A stretch of DNA of 16,055 nt from CAVYHX01 sp963768415 (GCA_963768415.1 CAVYHX010000004.1:1-16055), one strand, 5' to 3'; counted from the stretch's first letter, positions 6,734-14,060 are shown. Numbers and translations are program-made. The notes: generated from the sequence alone by a model not told the origin.

Positions 6734-7174
6734 TCAATTACACCACCTGGCCACATCCGCACGGGCGCGTTCCGTGGACTGCTGACGTTCCGCATCCGAC
6801 AGGTAGACACGCTTGCCTTCATTGTCCAGGTTATACAAGGTGCCGGCCATCTCGAACCGGCGCAGCCGGTCCCTTGCCAGCGCACAGTTGCGCAGGCGTT
6901 CTTCCTTTCTGGCCTGCACGTCCGCCTGCTGTTGCTTCGCTTCCTGGCGTTCTGCATCGTAAGCACGCAGCAGGCGCTGCGTCTTTTCCATGCGTGCATC
7001 CGCATCCGGTGCCGCCGCCGGCGCGGACTTGCGCCTGATAGTAGTCGAGGTGCCGCCGCAGGGTGTGTCCCGGTAGGTCACCTTGCCGTGTGCATCGGTG
7101 CACTTGTGAACGTCGGCAACAGCCGGAATACATGCCAGCAGGCAGATGATTGTGAGCGGGAATATCCTGTGCAT
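6734..7174 (-). CDS. Secreted DUF4124-domain protein
   Basis: The 146-residue protein starts with a clear signal peptide (MHRIFPLTIICLLACIPAVA, cleavage probably after residue 20). A short DUF4124 core follows, with the typical pattern YKC-like HKCTDAHGKVTYRDTPC (about 23-39), whose two Cys probably form a disulfide. A charged, Gln-rich helical stretch (about 60-105) comes next, and then a C-terminal part ending WCN. DUF4124 proteins are periplasmic or envelope proteins of unknown role, common in Proteobacteria. The ATG at 7174 has only a weak ribosome binding site. It lies downstream of fetAB on the same strand with a 51-base gap. Its last 147 bases are duplicated at 6104-6250. Confidence 0.85.
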   Translation of the reverse strand: MHRIFPLTIICLLACIPAVADVHKCTDAHGKVTYRDTPCGGTSTTIRRKSAPAAAPDADARMEKTQRLLRAYDAERQEAKQQQADVQARKEERLRNCALARDRLRRFEMAGTLYNLDNEGKRVYLSDAERQQSTERARADVARWCN

Positions 7175-7225
7175 GGAGCAGCCTATGTATATTTATCTGC
7201 TATACCGGCAAGTAACATGAAATAT

Positions 7226-8020
7226 TTAGTCATGACCAGTCAGGCGATCCAGACAGAGCCGCTGGCGGTCGTCGAACAGCCGCCGGGAACCGGTGCTCAC
7301 GGCAGCCAGGGTCCCGAGCCCGGTGCCGACAGTGATCAGAAACATAATCAGGATCTGGTACTTCACCGCCTCGACCGGTGACGCGCCGGCCAGTATCTGG
7401 CCGGTCATCATGCCGGGCAGGCTGACCACACCGGCCGCGGCCATGGCATTGATAATCGGGATCATGCCACTACGGATCGCCTCCCTGCGCATGCTGGACA
7501 CCGCTTCATCCCAGCGCTGCCCCAGCATCAGCCGCGCCTCGATCACGTTGCGCTGCTCCCATACGGAATGGGTCAGGCGATCCATGGCGATGGCGATGCC
7601 GTTCATGGTGTTGCCCAGCAGCATGCCCAGCAGCGGAATGGCATACTGCGGCGCATACCAGGGGGTCTCGCCGAGGATGACGACCAGGGCGAAAATCGTG
7701 ACCGCAAACGAGGAAAGAAACATGGAGAAGGTACCGACGGCATAACCCCACCAGCCCGTCAGGCGGCGTTCCTGCCGCACCATGACCTCGCGTCCGGCCA
7801 CCAGCAACATGAACAGCGCCATCAGGGTCACCCAGACCAGGCGCGCATTGGCAAACAGGGCCTCCAGCACCAGGCCGATCAGCGTCAGCTGCACGGCAGT
7901 CCGGACTGCGGCAATCACCAGCTGCCGGCTGATCCCGGTGCGCAACCGCATTGACAGCACGGTCAGCAGCAGCACCAGAAGTGCGGCAATAATCAAATCG
8001 GACGGGCTCAGCGTAACCAC
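7226..8020 (-). CDS. fetB: FetB-type ABC transporter permease (UPF0014 family)
   Basis: The 264-residue protein has about six or seven membrane segments and matches the FetB/YbbM family: SRQLVIAAVRTAVQLTLIG near residue 32, ALFMLLVAGREVM, GMLLGNTMNGIAIAMDRL at about 132-149, and the cytoplasmic coupling region EARLMLGQRWDEAVSSMRREAIRSGMIPIINAM (about 160-194) followed by GVVSLPGMMTGQILAGASPVEA. In E. coli FetAB is linked to iron export and resistance to peroxide stress; the same role is inferred here. It begins with GTG at 8020, inside the end of the ATPase gene (13-base overlap), with GGAGAG about 7 bases before. The overlap indicates translational coupling with fetA. Confidence 0.92.
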   Translation of the reverse strand: MVTLSPSDLIIAALLVLLLTVLSMRLRTGISRQLVIAAVRTAVQLTLIGLVLEALFANARLVWVTLMALFMLLVAGREVMVRQERRLTGWWGYAVGTFSMFLSSFAVTIFALVVILGETPWYAPQYAIPLLGMLLGNTMNGIAIAMDRLTHSVWEQRNVIEARLMLGQRWDEAVSSMRREAIRSGMIPIINAMAAAGVVSLPGMMTGQILAGASPVEAVKYQILIMFLITVGTGLGTLAAVSTGSRRLFDDRQRLCLDRLTGHD

Positions 8021-8673
8021 TGCACACTCTCCAGTTCGATTTCCCGCAGACTTCCCGCGGACACTTCCAGGTGCCGGTCGGCAACCCGCTCAATCTGCTG
8101 TTGATCGTGACTGATCCAGATGATGGCCGCATCCTGCATCTTGCGGTATTCGTCGATCACCGCCTCGACACGCCGGGTATTGTCGGGATCGAGATTGGCG
8201 GTTGGCTCGTCCAGCAACAGGACACGCGGCCGGTTCGACAACAGGCGCATCAGCGCCAGCCGCTGCTTCTCCCCGCTCGACAGCCGTGTCACCGGCTGAT
8301 CGAGTATCCCGGTCGTCAGGCCGATATGCTCGAGCGGAACCGGTATGCCATTATGAAAATGATCCATGATTACGGGCAGCCACCAGCTGCTTTCCGGTGG
8401 CAACAGGCCGATATCGCGCCGCCACTGCTCCGGCAGGATCGCCGCACTGGGCTGGCCTGCCAGCCAGACCTCGCCTTCGTGCGGATCGAGGTCTGCGATA
8501 GCGCGCAGTAATAGTGATTTGCCGGTCCCGGAGGGCCCGGAAATGCACAGGCAATCCCCGGCATCGACACTGAAGGATACCGGCCCGAGCATCAGGCGAC
8601 GCAGATTCTTGATTTGCAGCAGGGGCAATGGTTTACTCACGGTGAATACGCTGGTACCAATTCGCGCGCGCAT
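8008..8673 (-). CDS. fetA: FetA-type ABC transporter ATP-binding protein
   Basis: This is the ATPase partner of the FetB permease. From the ATG at 8673 it has 221 residues. The Walker A motif is GPSGTGKS, the ABC signature LSSGEKQRLAL, the Walker B motif VLLLDEPTANLD, and the switch histidine is in WISHD. The Q-loop is odd: where E. coli FetA has Gln (SYCAQTP) this protein reads GLLPPESSWW, so the usual Gln is Pro/Glu. The start is uncertain. A TTG at 8691 would add six residues, while a GTG at 8640 would begin SKPLPLLQIKNL and aligns best with the E. coli protein; none has a good ribosome binding site. It overlaps fetB by 13 bases. Confidence 0.9.
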   Translation of the reverse strand: MRARIGTSVFTVSKPLPLLQIKNLRRLMLGPVSFSVDAGDCLCISGPSGTGKSLLLRAIADLDPHEGEVWLAGQPSAAILPEQWRRDIGLLPPESSWWLPVIMDHFHNGIPVPLEHIGLTTGILDQPVTRLSSGEKQRLALMRLLSNRPRVLLLDEPTANLDPDNTRRVEAVIDEYRKMQDAAIIWISHDQQQIERVADRHLEVSAGSLREIELESVQWLR

Positions 8674-8803
8674 GGCGCTGTTGCCGTACAAGACCGGAGA
8701 AATACAGCTGCTGCCTCTCCGGATCGAGTGTCGCTCATCGAAGCGATGGAATGATACTCAACAATGCAGCTTGCACTCATTCATTATTACTAACGAGGCC
8801 ATT

Positions 8804-9040
8804 ATGTCAGATCCTACAATTGCACAAAAAGCGCCCTATGAACAGGAACTGGACGCAGGCACCTACTGGTGGTGCGCCTGCGGCAAGTCGAAGAACCAGC
8901 CTTTTTGCGACGGCTCCCACAAGGATACCGGGTTTTCGCCGGTCAAGCTGGAACTCGCCGAAAACAGCAAGGTCTGGCTGTGTGGCTGCAAACACAGCAG
9001 TGACAAGCCGTTCTGCGACGGGTCGCACAAAAAACTGTAG
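8804..9040 (+). CDS. Small protein with two CDGSH iron-sulfur motifs
   Basis: The 78-residue protein carries two copies of the CDGSH cluster motif C-x-C-x2-S-x3-P-x-C-D-G-S-H: CACGKSKNQPFCDGSH (about 24-39) and CGCKHSSDKPFCDGSH (about 60-75). Each would bind one [2Fe-2S] cluster through three Cys and one His. There is no membrane anchor, unlike mitoNEET. Bacterial members of this type are soluble redox or cluster-transfer proteins with no settled role. ATG at 8804 has GAGG six bases upstream; the frame is open further upstream only over fetA. It is divergent from fetAB, so a link to iron handling is attractive but only positional. Confidence 0.92.
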   Translation: MSDPTIAQKAPYEQELDAGTYWWCACGKSKNQPFCDGSHKDTGFSPVKLELAENSKVWLCGCKHSSDKPFCDGSHKKL

Positions 9041-9100
9041 GCACATTCGCATCTCACAACACAGGAAAGATATATCACAGATAAAGGTTCGGAATTTGAC

Positions 9101-9191
9101 TGTAGGAGCGGCCTCCTGGCCGCGATGTTTTCTCAACCAATCGCGCCGAAGGACGGCGTTTACACCCGGCGATTAATCGGGTGCTCCTACA
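9101..9191. repeat. REP/BIME of the TGTAGGAGC type
   Basis: TGTAGGAGC (9101-9109) and GCTCCTACA (9183-9191) form the outer inverted repeat. Inside are a hairpin GCGGCC-TCCT-GGCCGC (9108-9123) and a second GCGCCGAAGGACGGCG. It lies between the convergent CDGSH gene and amtB1 and may serve as a transcription barrier. A relative is at 11128-11210. Confidence 0.75.
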
Positions 9192-9246
9192 GGTTAAATT
9201 TCCATACGTTAGAAGCGGTCATTTGTACATCCAGGTACATCATAAC

Positions 9247-9268
9247 AACGGGCGCCGCAGCGCCCGTT
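9247..9268 (-). terminator. Hairpin terminator after amtB1
   Basis: A 9-bp perfect stem (AACGGGCGC / GCGCCCGTT, loop four bases) lies 25 bases after the amtB1 stop. On the - strand it is followed by GTTATGATG, a poor T-run, so termination may be partial. The stem core is the same as in the terminator of the second ammonium channel gene. Confidence 0.55.
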
Positions 9269-9292
9269 GCATCATACACATCAACTATTCGG

Positions 9293-10582
9293 CTAAATGT
9301 TATAACCGGTCTCGTCGTGCAGCACGACATCAAGGCCTTCGGTTTCTTCATCAGGCGTCACGCGCAGGCCGATAACGAGATCGATCACCTTCAGGATGAC
9401 CCAGGTCGCCACCGCGCACCAGATGAACGTCGCGGCGACACCGGTGAACTGCACCCCGAGCTGACTGCTCATGGTCATGCCGTCCGCCAGTCCGACGCCG
9501 CCCAGCACAGCGACGAATACACCGGCCAGCATGGTGCCAAGGATGCCGCCGACACCGTGCACCGGAAACACGTCGAGCGAATCATCGATCTTCAGGACGC
9601 GCTTGATGTAGCTGGTGGCGGTATAGCAGACCACGCCGGCGCTCAGACCGATAATCAGCGCGCCCACCGGACCGACAAAACCGGAGGCCGGTGTGATGGT
9701 GCCCAGGCCCGCCACCATGCCGGTGACGATACCCAGCACACTGGGCTTGCCGTGGCGGACCCATTCCATAAACATCCACGCCAGCGAACCGGAGGCCGCA
9801 CCGATGTGCGTGACCAGCATCGCCATTCCCGCATCACCGTTGGCGGCCAGCGCGCTGCCGGCATTGAAACCGAACCAGCCGACCCACAGCATGGCGGCGC
9901 CGGTAACCGTCATGGTGAGGTTGTGCGGTGGCATGGCCGTGGTCGGAAAACCCTTGCGGTTGCCGACCAACATGGCCGCGATGATGGCGGCGACGCCGGC
10001 ATTGATATGCACCACGGTGCCGCCGGCGAAATCCAGCAGGCCCATTTCGCCCAGCCAGCCACCGCCCCACACCCAGTGGCACACCGGCGCATAGACGACC
10101 GTCAGCCAGATGGCCGAGAACCACAGCATGGCGGAAAACTTCATGCGTTCGGCAAACCCGCCGACCACCAGTGCCGGGGTGATGATCGCGAAGGTCATCT
10201 GGAACATGGCAAACACGGTCTCGGGAATGGTGCCACTCATGCTGTCACGCCCGATGTTCGCGAACAGGACCTGGTCAAGCCCGCCGATCCAGGCATTCCA
10301 GCGTCCGCCGTCACCGAAGGCCAGCCCGTAGCCGTACAGCAACCACAACACGGACACCAGGCAGGTGACGGCGAAACACTGCATCAGCACGGACAACACA
10401 TTCTTGCTGCGCACCAGCCCGGCATAAAACAGCGCGAGGCCCGGAATCGTCATAAACAGCACCAGCGCCGTTGATGTCAGGATCCATGCCGTATCGCCGG
10501 TATCCAGTTCATCGGCCAGTGCCAGCACAGGCACGAGAAACAGAAAGACAGCAGACATGACCTTGATTGCGGAAATTCTCAT
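9293..10582 (-). CDS. amtB: Ammonium channel/transporter, AmtB type (copy 1)
   Basis: The 429-residue inner-membrane protein has a cleaved-type signal sequence (about 1-23, ending ALA) and eleven membrane segments, as in E. coli AmtB. The conduction residues are present: Phe127 in AMFQMTF and Phe239 in GWFGFNAGS (Phe gate), Trp172 region HWVWGGGWL, Asp184 in LLDFAGG, and the twin histidines His192 (VVHINAG) and His342 (VFPVHGVGG). The C-terminal tail (from about 405, LRVTPDEETEGLD) is the part that contacts GlnK. It is 30 bases downstream of glnK1 and clearly in one operon. A G-rich ribosome binding site (GGGGGG, about 7 bases) precedes the ATG. The protein is of the AmtB subtype with a signal peptide, unlike the second channel at 11559. 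Confidence 0.95.
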   Translation of the reverse strand: MRISAIKVMSAVFLFLVPVLALADELDTGDTAWILTSTALVLFMTIPGLALFYAGLVRSKNVLSVLMQCFAVTCLVSVLWLLYGYGLAFGDGGRWNAWIGGLDQVLFANIGRDSMSGTIPETVFAMFQMTFAIITPALVVGGFAERMKFSAMLWFSAIWLTVVYAPVCHWVWGGGWLGEMGLLDFAGGTVVHINAGVAAIIAAMLVGNRKGFPTTAMPPHNLTMTVTGAAMLWVGWFGFNAGSALAANGDAGMAMLVTHIGAASGSLAWMFMEWVRHGKPSVLGIVTGMVAGLGTITPASGFVGPVGALIIGLSAGVVCYTATSYIKRVLKIDDSLDVFPVHGVGGILGTMLAGVFVAVLGGVGLADGMTMSSQLGVQFTGVAATFIWCAVATWVILKVIDLVIGLRVTPDEETEGLDVVLHDETGYNI

Positions 10583-10612
10583 CAGGATCCCCCCTATATT
10601 TGGTGTTATTGA

Positions 10613-10951
10613 TTAAAGCGCGTCAGGGCCGGATTCGCCGGTGCGTATCCGGATTGTCTGTTCCAGGCTGGTCACAAAGATCTTCCCGTCACCGATCTTG
10701 CCGGTATTGGCAGCCCTGGAAATGGCATCGATGACCTGGTCAGCCTTGTCCGCCGCAATACCGATCTCGAGCTTCATCTTGGGCAGAAAATCAACCACAT
10801 ACTCCGCGCCACGATACAGTTCGGTGTGACCTTTCTGGCGGCCGAAGCCCTTGACCTCGGTAACGGTAAGGCCCTGGACCCCGATCTCGGACAGGGCCTC
10901 GCGGACATCGTCCAGCTTGAAGGGTTTGATAATTGCCGTAATAAGTTTCAT
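10613..10951 (-). CDS. glnK: PII nitrogen regulatory protein GlnK (copy 1)
   Basis: This 112-residue PII protein binds ATP/ADP and 2-oxoglutarate, is probably uridylylated at Tyr51 (GAEYVVDF), and blocks the ammonium channel when nitrogen becomes plentiful. The T-loop (37-55) and C-terminal KIFV.SLEQ..RIRTGE block are intact. It differs from the second GlnK (12848) at about 15 of 112 positions, most of them in residues 59-80 and none in the T-loop. GGAGG lies seven bases before the ATG. Upstream is an NtrC-like dyad (11007-11023), but no good sigma-54 -24/-12 element could be found between it and the gene. Confidence 0.96.
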   Translation of the reverse strand: MKLITAIIKPFKLDDVREALSEIGVQGLTVTEVKGFGRQKGHTELYRGAEYVVDFLPKMKLEIGIAADKADQVIDAISRAANTGKIGDGKIFVTSLEQTIRIRTGESGPDAL

Positions 10952-11006
10952 TTTTATCCTCCGGTTATTCGGACTCCCCGTTGCAGTGGGGAATCATACC
11001 AAAGGA

Positions 11007-11023
11007 TGCACCGGAATAGTGCC
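11007..11023 (-). promoter_or_regulatory. NtrC-like binding dyad upstream of glnK1
   Basis: The + strand reads TGCACCGGAATAGTGCC, close to the NtrC consensus TGCACC-N5-GGTGCA with the key GCAC-N7-GTGC spacing exact. It lies 56 bases from the glnK1 start. On the - strand the left half is GGCAC and TGC follows, but the GG-to-GC spacing is 12 rather than 10, so it is not itself a sigma-54 promoter. Confidence 0.5.
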
Positions 11024-11052
11024 TTTGCGGGATCGTACGGGGGGTCAGTGGC

Positions 11053-11107
11053 GAGCAGGGGCGGATACACCTATATAGTTGTGAATTTGACACGGCGTCC
11101 CCTGCTC
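11053..11107. repeat. Inverted repeat upstream of glnK1
   Basis: GAGCAGGGG (11053-11061) is matched by CCCCTGCTC (11099-11107), with 37 AT-richer bases between that include TATATA. It could be an operator, a remnant of a small element, or chance. No function is assigned. Confidence 0.35.
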
Positions 11108-11127
11108 TGCGGTGAATGAGATGAACC

Positions 11128-11210
11128 TGTAGGAGCGGCCTCCTGGCCGCGATAATGATTACACAATCGCGCCGAAGGACGGCGCTCCCACAGGATGGCG
11201 CTCCCACAGG
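11128..11210. repeat. REP/BIME of the TGTAGGAGC type
   Basis: It starts TGTAGGAGCGGCCTCCTGG like the copy at 9101 and continues with GCGCCGAAGGACGGCGCTCC. It ends with a short tandem duplication of GGCGCTCCCACAGG (11181-11194 and 11197-11210). It lies in the gap between amt2 and glnK1. Confidence 0.75.
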
Positions 11211-11265
11211 TGGTCAACCCGAATCGTAATATGAACGCTGCATTAGTAGCCGTTATCCCAAACAT

Positions 11266-11500
11266 CAGCTGTGACATTGAGACATCGCTCCCGGCTTGGC
11301 CCAGGCCAGCCTCTCGACCCGGGCTATGCCCGTAGTAATGGCTCACCTTCTCCTGCCTCCCGCGACGATGTACATGGATGTACGAGTGCCGCGAGAGGGC
11401 AGGATGCCCGTAGTGGCCGTTTCTCCCATGCTGCAGCTGTTGCATTGAGACGCCGCTCCCGGCTTCCTGCCTCCCGCGGCGTACCTACATCCCTGTAGGC
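11266..11500. repeat. Palindrome-rich repeat patch of a third REP-like family
   Basis: A 32-bp direct repeat (11266-11297 and 11434-11465, 28 of 32 identical, sharing GCTCCCGGCTT) occurs twice. After each copy comes a palindrome that differs from the REP families elsewhere in the window: 11352-11403 has arms CCTGCC/GGCAGG with an inner perfect GTACAT-GG-ATGTAC, and 11484-11499 is CCTACA/TGTAGG. No gene is seen between 11211 and 11558. Confidence 0.55.
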
Positions 11501-11527
11501 AAAAAAAACGGGCGCCGAAGCGCCCGT
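11501..11527 (-). terminator. Rho-independent terminator of amt2
   Basis: On the - strand a perfect 8-bp stem ACGGGCGC / GCGCCCGT with loop TTCG is followed by a run of T (complement of the A-run at 11501-11508). It lies 31 bases after the amt2 stop codon. It is a textbook terminator and separates amt2 from glnK1. Confidence 0.9.
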
Positions 11528-11558
11528 AAGCTGAGGAATGATGCAGTAAATAAGTATT

Positions 11559-12824
11559 TTATTTGCCGGAACCCTGGGCACCGGTGAACTCGGGATAGGC
11601 CTCCAGGCCACACTCGGAGAGGTCGACACCGTTGTATTCCTCTTCCTCGCTGACGCGGATACCGAAGATCATCTTGATGACGCCCCAGGTGATCAGACTC
11701 GCGACAAAGGTCCAGCCCAGAATCACACCCAGACCGGTCAGCTGCGCGACGATGGTCGCATCCGGGTTGGACAGCACCACCGCGATCAGTCCCCACATGC
11801 CCACGACACCGTGCACGGAAATGGCACCCACCGGGTCATCGATCTTCAGCTTGTCCATGCCGATGATCGAGAACACCACGATGACACCGCCCACGGCACC
11901 GATGATGGTGGCCAGCAGCGGCGTGGGTGTCAGCGGTTCTGCGGTAATAGCCACCAGTCCGGCCAGGGCACCATTCAATGCCATGGTCAGATCAGTCTTG
12001 CCGAACAGCAGGCGCGCCACCAGCATGGCCGCGATTACACCGCCGGCAGCCGCCATGTTGGTATTGACGAATACCAGCGCCACCGCATTGGCTTCCGCGA
12101 CATCCGAGACCTTAAGTTCGGAACCGCCATTGAAACCGAACCAGCCCATCCACAGGATGAAGGTACCCAGCGTCGCCAGCGGCATGTTCGCGCCCGGAAT
12201 CGGGTTGATGGAACCGTCAGAGCGGTATTTACCCTTACGTGCGCCAAGCAGCAGCACACCGGCAAACGCGGCCGTCGCACCACACAGGTGCACTACGCCG
12301 GAGCCGGCAAAGTCCAGGAAACCCAGCGCATCCAGGCCACCACCGCCCCACTTCCAGTAACCCTGCATGGGGTAAATGAAACCGGTCATGACCACGGCGA
12401 ACAGCAGAAACGCCCATAGCTTCATACGCTCGGCCACGGCACCGGAAACAATCGACATGGCCGTTGCGACGAACACCACCTGAAAGAAGAAATCCGACAG
12501 GTTGGAGTAATAGGTGTCCCCGCCACTGGCGATCACATCGGCAGCCGCATTGTCGTCACTGCCCAGGATACTGCCCAGGCCCGGCCACCACGCGTTCACT
12601 GCGGCATCGCCCGGATACATGATGCTATAGCCATACAGCATGTACATAATGCAGGCCACGGCGAACAGGGAAATGTTCTTGGTGAGAATTTCGGCGGTGT
12701 TTTTCGCACGCACCATGCCGGCCTCGAGCATCGAAAAGCCCGCGGCCATCCACATAACGAGCACCCCGGTTACCAGAAAATAAAAGGTATCCAGCGCATA
12801 ACTCAGTTCAGTTAATGCATCCAC
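11559..12824 (-). CDS. amt: Ammonium channel/transporter (second subtype)
   Basis: This 421-residue Amt family channel has no signal peptide, so it belongs to a different subgroup from the AmtB at 9293. It keeps Asp171 (FLDFAGSG), the twin histidines His179 (GVVHLCG) and His338 (ISVHGVVG), and Phe231 in GWFGFNGGSEL. It also carries MLEAGMVRAKN near residue 33, and a long acidic tail (VSEEEEYNGVDLSECGLEAYPEF) that is typical of this subgroup. The start is GTG at 12824 with GGAGGG about 9 bases upstream; the nearby ATG is out of frame. glnK2 ends 23 bases upstream, so the two genes form one transcription unit, ended by the terminator at 11501-11527. Confidence 0.95.
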   Translation of the reverse strand: MDALTELSYALDTFYFLVTGVLVMWMAAGFSMLEAGMVRAKNTAEILTKNISLFAVACIMYMLYGYSIMYPGDAAVNAWWPGLGSILGSDDNAAADVIASGGDTYYSNLSDFFFQVVFVATAMSIVSGAVAERMKLWAFLLFAVVMTGFIYPMQGYWKWGGGGLDALGFLDFAGSGVVHLCGATAAFAGVLLLGARKGKYRSDGSINPIPGANMPLATLGTFILWMGWFGFNGGSELKVSDVAEANAVALVFVNTNMAAAGGVIAAMLVARLLFGKTDLTMALNGALAGLVAITAEPLTPTPLLATIIGAVGGVIVVFSIIGMDKLKIDDPVGAISVHGVVGMWGLIAVVLSNPDATIVAQLTGLGVILGWTFVASLITWGVIKMIFGIRVSEEEEYNGVDLSECGLEAYPEFTGAQGSGK

Positions 12825-12847
12825 AATTTATCCCTCCGTCGGCTTGA

Positions 12848-13186
12848 TTACAGCGCATCCGGACCGGTTTCACCGGTGCGAATGCGAACTGTCTGTTCAA
12901 GACTGGATACGAAAATCTTGCCATCACCGATCTTGCCGGTGTTGGCCGCCTTGGAAATGGCCTCAATGACCTTGTCCGCCATATCGGCCTTCACCGCGGC
13001 TTCGATCTTCACCTTGGGCAGAAAATCGACCACGTATTCCGCACCACGGTAGAGTTCCGTGTGGCCCTTCTGGCGCCCGAATCCCTTGACCTCGGTCACG
13101 GTGATGCCCTGCACACCGATCTCCGACAGGGCCTCACGCACATCATCGAGCTTGAAGGGCTTGATGATTGCAGTTACCAGTTTCAT
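12848..13186 (-). CDS. glnK: PII nitrogen regulatory protein GlnK (copy 2)
   Basis: This is the second 112-residue PII protein of the window, with Tyr51 in the T-loop (RGAEYVVDF) and the complete nucleotide-binding and C-terminal segments. It precedes amt2 and presumably gates that channel, but its T-loop is identical to that of copy 1, so cross-talk and mixed trimers are likely. Differences from copy 1 cluster in residues 59-80 (for example VKIEAAVKADMADKV instead of MKLEIGIAADKADQV). AAGGAG precedes the ATG by 8 bases. The gap to the porin gene's corrected stop is only 59 bases, so glnK2-amt2 may be read from the porin's sigma-54 promoter. Confidence 0.96.
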   Translation of the reverse strand: MKLVTAIIKPFKLDDVREALSEIGVQGITVTEVKGFGRQKGHTELYRGAEYVVDFLPKVKIEAAVKADMADKVIEAISKAANTGKIGDGKIFVSSLEQTVRIRTGETGPDAL

Positions 13187-13214
13187 ATATCTTTACTCCT
13201 TGTATTAGAGACGA

Positions 13215-13230
13215 CCTGCCCGAGGGCAGG
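13215..13230. other. Short perfect hairpin between the porin gene and glnK2
   Basis: CCTGCCC (13215-13221) and GGGCAGG (13224-13230) pair perfectly with almost no loop. No T-run follows on the - strand, so it is unlikely to be a strong terminator. It could attenuate or mark a processing point between the porin and glnK2 messages. Confidence 0.5.
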
Positions 13231-13244
13231 CCGATTCGGTGCCG
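13229..13244 (-). promoter_or_regulatory. Weak sigma-54-like element before glnK2
   Basis: The - strand reads CGGCACCGAATCGGCC. GGCAC and a GC doublet stand at the correct 10-base spacing for -24/-12, but the TT before GC is CG. It lies 43 bases from the glnK2 start and overlaps the hairpin. It is a weaker match than the promoter at 14061. Confidence 0.25.
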
Positions 13245-13245
13245 G

Positions 13246-13975
13246 TTAAAGGGACTTTGATATGCTGAAGACGACCCGCGAGTCGGCCAGGTCACCGAAC
13301 ATGTCTGAGTCATCACCATCGCTGTCCACGTAGGTCAGGCCCAGATCCACACCGGCCACATGACTTGGTCAGACCAATGCTCCAGTCCGTGTAGGTGTCC
13401 GGCAGACCCTTGTCGTTGCTAGGTGGCGGGGGGGCATCAACATCGTAGGCATCGCCGAAGCTGTAGCCAACATGCGCAGAGAAGCCGATCTCGTACCAGG
13501 GCAGGGTCATATCGTAACCGGCAGCCAGGTACCAGGCACTCTGGTCCGAACCGATAAAGCTCAGTTCATCGGAGTAGTTGAGCGCCACGGTGAAACCGTC
13601 CATGCTGCCTTTTACATACACCTCACTGGTATTGGCATCATGGTAGCCGGGGTAGCTGTAGTGCAGGAAACCAACGTCATAGCCAATGCCGTTGGCAAAC
13701 TCGCTGCCGTAACCTGCGTAGATATCGTGTTCGATCTGCGGGTCAGTCGATGTACCCGAGAAAAAGTTCGAATCGATATTCGAGGCCCAGGTACCGGTAT
13801 AAAAGCCACTTTCATGGGCCCAGTCGAAGCCACCCTGAATGGCTACCTGGTTATCCGTCTGTGAAACACCGCGGAAGGCGTAGTCCGTGGCCAGCGTGAC
13901 ATTGCCGCTGATTTCTGCCATTGCAGCTGAAGAGCTGGCCAGCAGCGCGGTTGCAATCAAGGTTTTCTTAATCAT
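13246..13975 (-). CDS. TorF-family putative outer-membrane porin, frameshifted near its C-terminus
   Basis: The protein starts with a signal peptide (MIKKTLIATALLASSSAAMA) and then EISGNVTLATDYAFRGVSQTDN, the typical opening of the TorF/Gcw_chp (PF09694) family. Alternating beta-strand pattern, aromatic residues and GYG repeats fit a small beta-barrel. The uninterrupted frame runs 220 codons to 13313 but ends in unnatural sequence (SCGRCGSGPDLRGQRW). Removing one base near 13360 continues it as VAGVDLGLTYVDSDGDDSDMFGD and ends FSISKSL at 13246. That ending, with a terminal hydrophobic residue, is the usual one for the family and gives about 242 residues. So there is either a real single-base insertion or a sequencing error. 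GGAG lies 8 bases before the ATG. It sits beside glnK2-amt2 and has a sigma-54 promoter, which suggests a nitrogen-responsive porin. Confidence 0.85.
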
Positions 13976-14060
13976 TTCATCATCTCCATTAAGTTGTGGT
14001 TAAACACTGTGCAATGACCAACCACTCAACTGTGCTGTAAGGGGAATTCACCGCTAGATC

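Noticed and set aside
9125..10474. A 449-codon open frame on the + strand
   Set aside because: It lies antisense to amtB1, has low-complexity His/Gln/Gly/Ala/Asp-rich sequence and no domain, and is a shadow of a GC-rich gene.
10995..11025. Sigma-54 promoter overlapping the NtrC-like dyad of glnK1
   Set aside because: GGCAC and TGC are present on the - strand, but the GG-to-GC gap is 12 instead of the strict 10.
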